This document shows, piece by piece, positions 62,099 through 64,000 of a DNA stretch of 64,000 nt; the first letter of the stretch is position 1, and every line of letters begins with the position of its first letter. The position numbers and the translations under genes are program-made. Origin of the DNA: Photobacterium lutimaris (lineage in GTDB: Bacteria; Pseudomonadota; Gammaproteobacteria; Enterobacterales; Vibrionaceae); assembly GCF_003025555.1 (NCBI RefSeq), contig NZ_PYMH01000001.1, positions 868,001 through 932,000 of the forward strand. The letters are read 5' to 3'. The notes below the pieces were generated by a model. The model worked only from the letters and a program-made list of their open reading frames with translations, was not told where the DNA came from and searched no databases.

Positions 62099-62911
62099 TT
62101 ATTGAGCATGATGCTTGGCAAGAAATACAGATAGCTTCTCGGTGACAACGTCAGCTTGCTCAAGGTTACTGATATGACCAGCATTTGGGATCAATACAAA
62201 CTCACTGCCGGTGATACCATCATGCATTAATTGAGATTCAAGAACCGGCCTCATTTTATCCTGAGCCCCAACCATGATCAGTGTTGGCAGCGCAAACATT
62301 TCAGCGTCTTCAAACATGTCTCGTCGACCAAACACCATTCTGCCAGCTTTAGCCAAAGCCAACGCTTGTTCTTTACCCGCCGCCAGCAATTGCTCACGGA
62401 AATGCACACGAACAGGGTGCTCTTTCTCTAAAGTTGCAAACTGACGCTCATCAAAGAACTCAACGGTTGCCATTGGTAACGCAGATTGCGCTTCAATCTC
62501 TGCCAAGTGTGCAAAATATTGAGTATGGACGACTTCTGGCTCAAGCCCTACAAAGGTATCCATCAGAACAAGGCTGCGAACCCGTGCCGGCGCATTGATC
62601 ACCAACTCTGTTGCCCACATAGCACCTGATGATAGCCCGATAAGAGAAACGTCATCGATCTCTAGGTGATCGAGTAGGCAAAGTACATCATTGGCGTAAT
62701 CTTTCAAACTACGTGTTGTCTCGGGCGCTGATGACGACCCCCCATGGCCCCAGAAGTCTGGGACAATACAACGGTATGACTGACTTAGAACTTCCACTTG
62801 CGGCGCCCACATCGTGCTGTCCCACAAATAACTATGACCGAATACAAGAACGGGCCCTTCACCGATATCCTGATAATGCATAGTCTGGTCATTAAGAGTA
62901 AATTTATTCAT
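62099..62911 (-). CDS. Alpha/beta-fold hydrolase
   Basis: A 270-residue alpha/beta hydrolase. The nucleophile elbow is LIGLSSGAMWA (Ser94), the oxyanion segment FGHSYLWDSTMW, DFWGHGGSS a conserved loop, VGAQDKMRPV the acid and NAGHISNLEQ the catalytic His region. It resembles 3-oxoadipate enol-lactonase and haloperoxidase-type esterases. The natural substrate is unknown. It lies just downstream of a MATE gene on the same strand (36-base gap), so the two may be co-transcribed. Confidence 0.9.
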   Translation of the reverse strand: MNKFTLNDQTMHYQDIGEGPVLVFGHSYLWDSTMWAPQVEVLSQSYRCIVPDFWGHGGSSSAPETTRSLKDYANDVLCLLDHLEIDDVSLIGLSSGAMWATELVINAPARVRSLVLMDTFVGLEPEVVHTQYFAHLAEIEAQSALPMATVEFFDERQFATLEKEHPVRVHFREQLLAAGKEQALALAKAGRMVFGRRDMFEDAEMFALPTLIMVGAQDKMRPVLESQLMHDGITGSEFVLIPNAGHISNLEQADVVTEKLSVFLAKHHAQ

Positions 62912-62947
62912 TAAATATGTTCCATATTATTGTTTTAGTGATTAAAT

Positions 62948-64000
62948 TTAGCATGTTGTACGATGAGAAAATTTAAACTCCACGGCTCGCATACCTCGCT
63001 GATAACACTGCCAAGCAACAACGCCAGCCAGCACATTGCCTATCATGGCACCAATAAAGAGCCCCTGAATACCACCGTACTCTGCCCCAAGCCAAAGCAG
63101 AGGTAAAAAACAGACAAACAAGCGCAGGGCTGAAATAACTAATGCTCGCATTGGCATGGTAAGCGCATTACAAATTGACACCATCAACATACAGACACCA
63201 AGCGGGCCAAGGCTAAGAGGTACCCAGGTTAAATGAAGCGACAAAATATCACCGACCGCTGATTCACTCGTGAGTAATGACGTCAACGGCGAAATACTGA
63301 GATACAAGATAACCGCGATCGCGAGCTGCCACACCAATACAAACTTCACCGAGAGTGAAACCAAGGACTTAATCTTGTTGATTTCCCCTTTCCCCAGCCA
63401 ACGACCCACCATTGGCGGCATCGACATGGTCAATGCCAATATAATCACAATGGAAAAGAACTCAAGCCGAGAGCCTAATGCCCATGCTGCAACGGTAGCA
63501 GCGCCGAATCCCGCGACCAATTTTGTAGCCAGCATCGATGACAAAGGCGGCAACAGCTGACTCAGCATCGCTGGGGCCATGATGTTCACAAGCTCTTTAA
63601 CTGAAGCAAAGATATCCAAGCCTTTCCAGTCGAAGCTCAACCAATGACGCTGTACCACTTTGGGATATACGGCAATCATTCCGATACTGAAAGCAACAAC
63701 CGTTGCCCAAGCAGCACCCACCAGCCCCATATCGAGAGTGAAAATAAACAATGGGTCTAATACCATGTTAAGCAAGCTAGTTACTACCATCATGATACCA
63801 GGAAGCATTGTATTGCCATTAGCTCGACATAAACTATAAGCAAAGTACAGCATTGCCCCGCACCAGGAACTGGCCAACCATGCAGGCCAGTAGCTGTCTA
63901 CAACAGGATAGACGTCTGCCGGTGCACTGAGTAATTGCAAAATACCATATCGCGACAACCAGATAAGAAGACAGATTAACAGTACGCTGATCGCACCGGT
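62948..64000 (-). CDS. MATE-family efflux transporter (partial, cut by the window edge)
   Basis: At least 350 residues of a MATE transporter; the frame is open to base 64000, so the N-terminus lies outside. Visible segments include SSWCGAMLYFAYSLCRANGNTMLPG, VLDPLFIFTLDMGLVGAAWATVVAF and LGSRLEFFSIVIILALTMSMPPMVGRWLG. It is distinct from the MATE gene at 13690. An in-frame ATG at 63958 lies inside the transmembrane region and is not the true start. Confidence 0.88.
   Translation of the reverse strand, partial: TGAISVLLICLLIWLSRYGILQLLSAPADVYPVVDSYWPAWLASSWCGAMLYFAYSLCRANGNTMLPGIMMVVTSLLNMVLDPLFIFTLDMGLVGAAWATVVAFSIGMIAVYPKVVQRHWLSFDWKGLDIFASVKELVNIMAPAMLSQLLPPLSSMLATKLVAGFGAATVAAWALGSRLEFFSIVIILALTMSMPPMVGRWLGKGEINKIKSLVSLSVKFVLVWQLAIAVILYLSISPLTSLLTSESAVGDILSLHLTWVPLSLGPLGVCMLMVSICNALTMPMRALVISALRLFVCFLPLLWLGAEYGGIQGLFIGAMIGNVLAGVVAWQCYQRGMRAVEFKFSHRTTC

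Noticed and set aside
1..64000. CRISPR arrays, tRNA or rRNA genes, prophage head/tail genes
   Set aside because: No regularly spaced repeats, no cloverleaf-like segments and no structural phage genes were seen on reading either strand; small RNAs cannot be excluded by eye.

Overview
The window looks like a chromosomal segment of a gamma-proteobacterium of the family Vibrionaceae (Vibrio, Photobacterium, Grimontia or a close relative). The basis is family resemblance of the proteins (RlmF, Pat/YfiQ, the YdbH-YnbE-YdbL set, an RpoS-like second sigma factor, SPOR lipoproteins), a base composition that looks mid-40s % G+C by eye, and short ATACCCAAG/CTTGGGTAT palindromes of a kind I associate with vibrios. 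No species is claimed. I saw no rRNA, tRNA or CRISPR array.

Layout. 1-7.5 kb (minus): the first four genes of a Pel exopolysaccharide operon (pelA-pelB-pelC-pelD); pelD runs off the left edge. 7.8-12.4 kb: rlmF, then a divergent electron-transfer-flavoprotein module (ETF-ubiquinone oxidoreductase on minus, etfB-etfA on plus) around a palindromic operator. 12.4-16.5 kb: a GcvA-like LysR regulator, a MATE pump, a DUF1778/GNAT toxin-antitoxin pair with twin operators, and a SPOR lipoprotein. 16.7-18.5 kb: SOS-controlled umuDC. 18.6-24 kb: a small membrane protein, a YeiH-type transporter and the ydbL-ynbE-ydbH inter-membrane lipid-transport genes. 24.4-31.7 kb: an NRAMP-like transporter without the usual metal motif, a YhaJ-like LysR regulator, the Pat protein acetyltransferase and a second SPOR lipoprotein. 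31.8-34.5 kb: arsR-acr3 arsenite resistance and D-Ala-D-Ala ligase.

34.6-46.7 kb is the accessory part. It holds a yhfG-fic toxin-antitoxin pair, a Cre-like tyrosine recombinase with altered catalytic residues bracketed by 16-bp direct repeats, an unrecognised duplicated-repeat protein, a few ordinary genes (retropepsin-like protease, HAD hydrolase, yciH), a complete ISNCY-type insertion sequence followed by a broken relative, a glycerophosphodiester phosphodiesterase with a TTGGTATACCAA operator, decayed virus-like genes with a frameshifted P-loop ATPase, a RelE toxin tail, and an alkylsulfatase. It reads as a mosaic of several small insertions rather than one intact island.

46.7-64 kb returns to dense ordinary genes: a DksA-like protein without its zinc finger, a NUDIX hydrolase, an RpoS-like sigma factor, small envelope proteins, a chromate transporter with a divergent LysR regulator, an OmpA-domain lipoprotein, lipid-metabolism genes (acyltransferase, desaturase, thioesterase, lipase), an L,D-transpeptidase, a nitroreductase, an alpha/beta hydrolase and a MATE pump cut by the right edge. 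Many transcription units end in clear hairpin-plus-T terminators.
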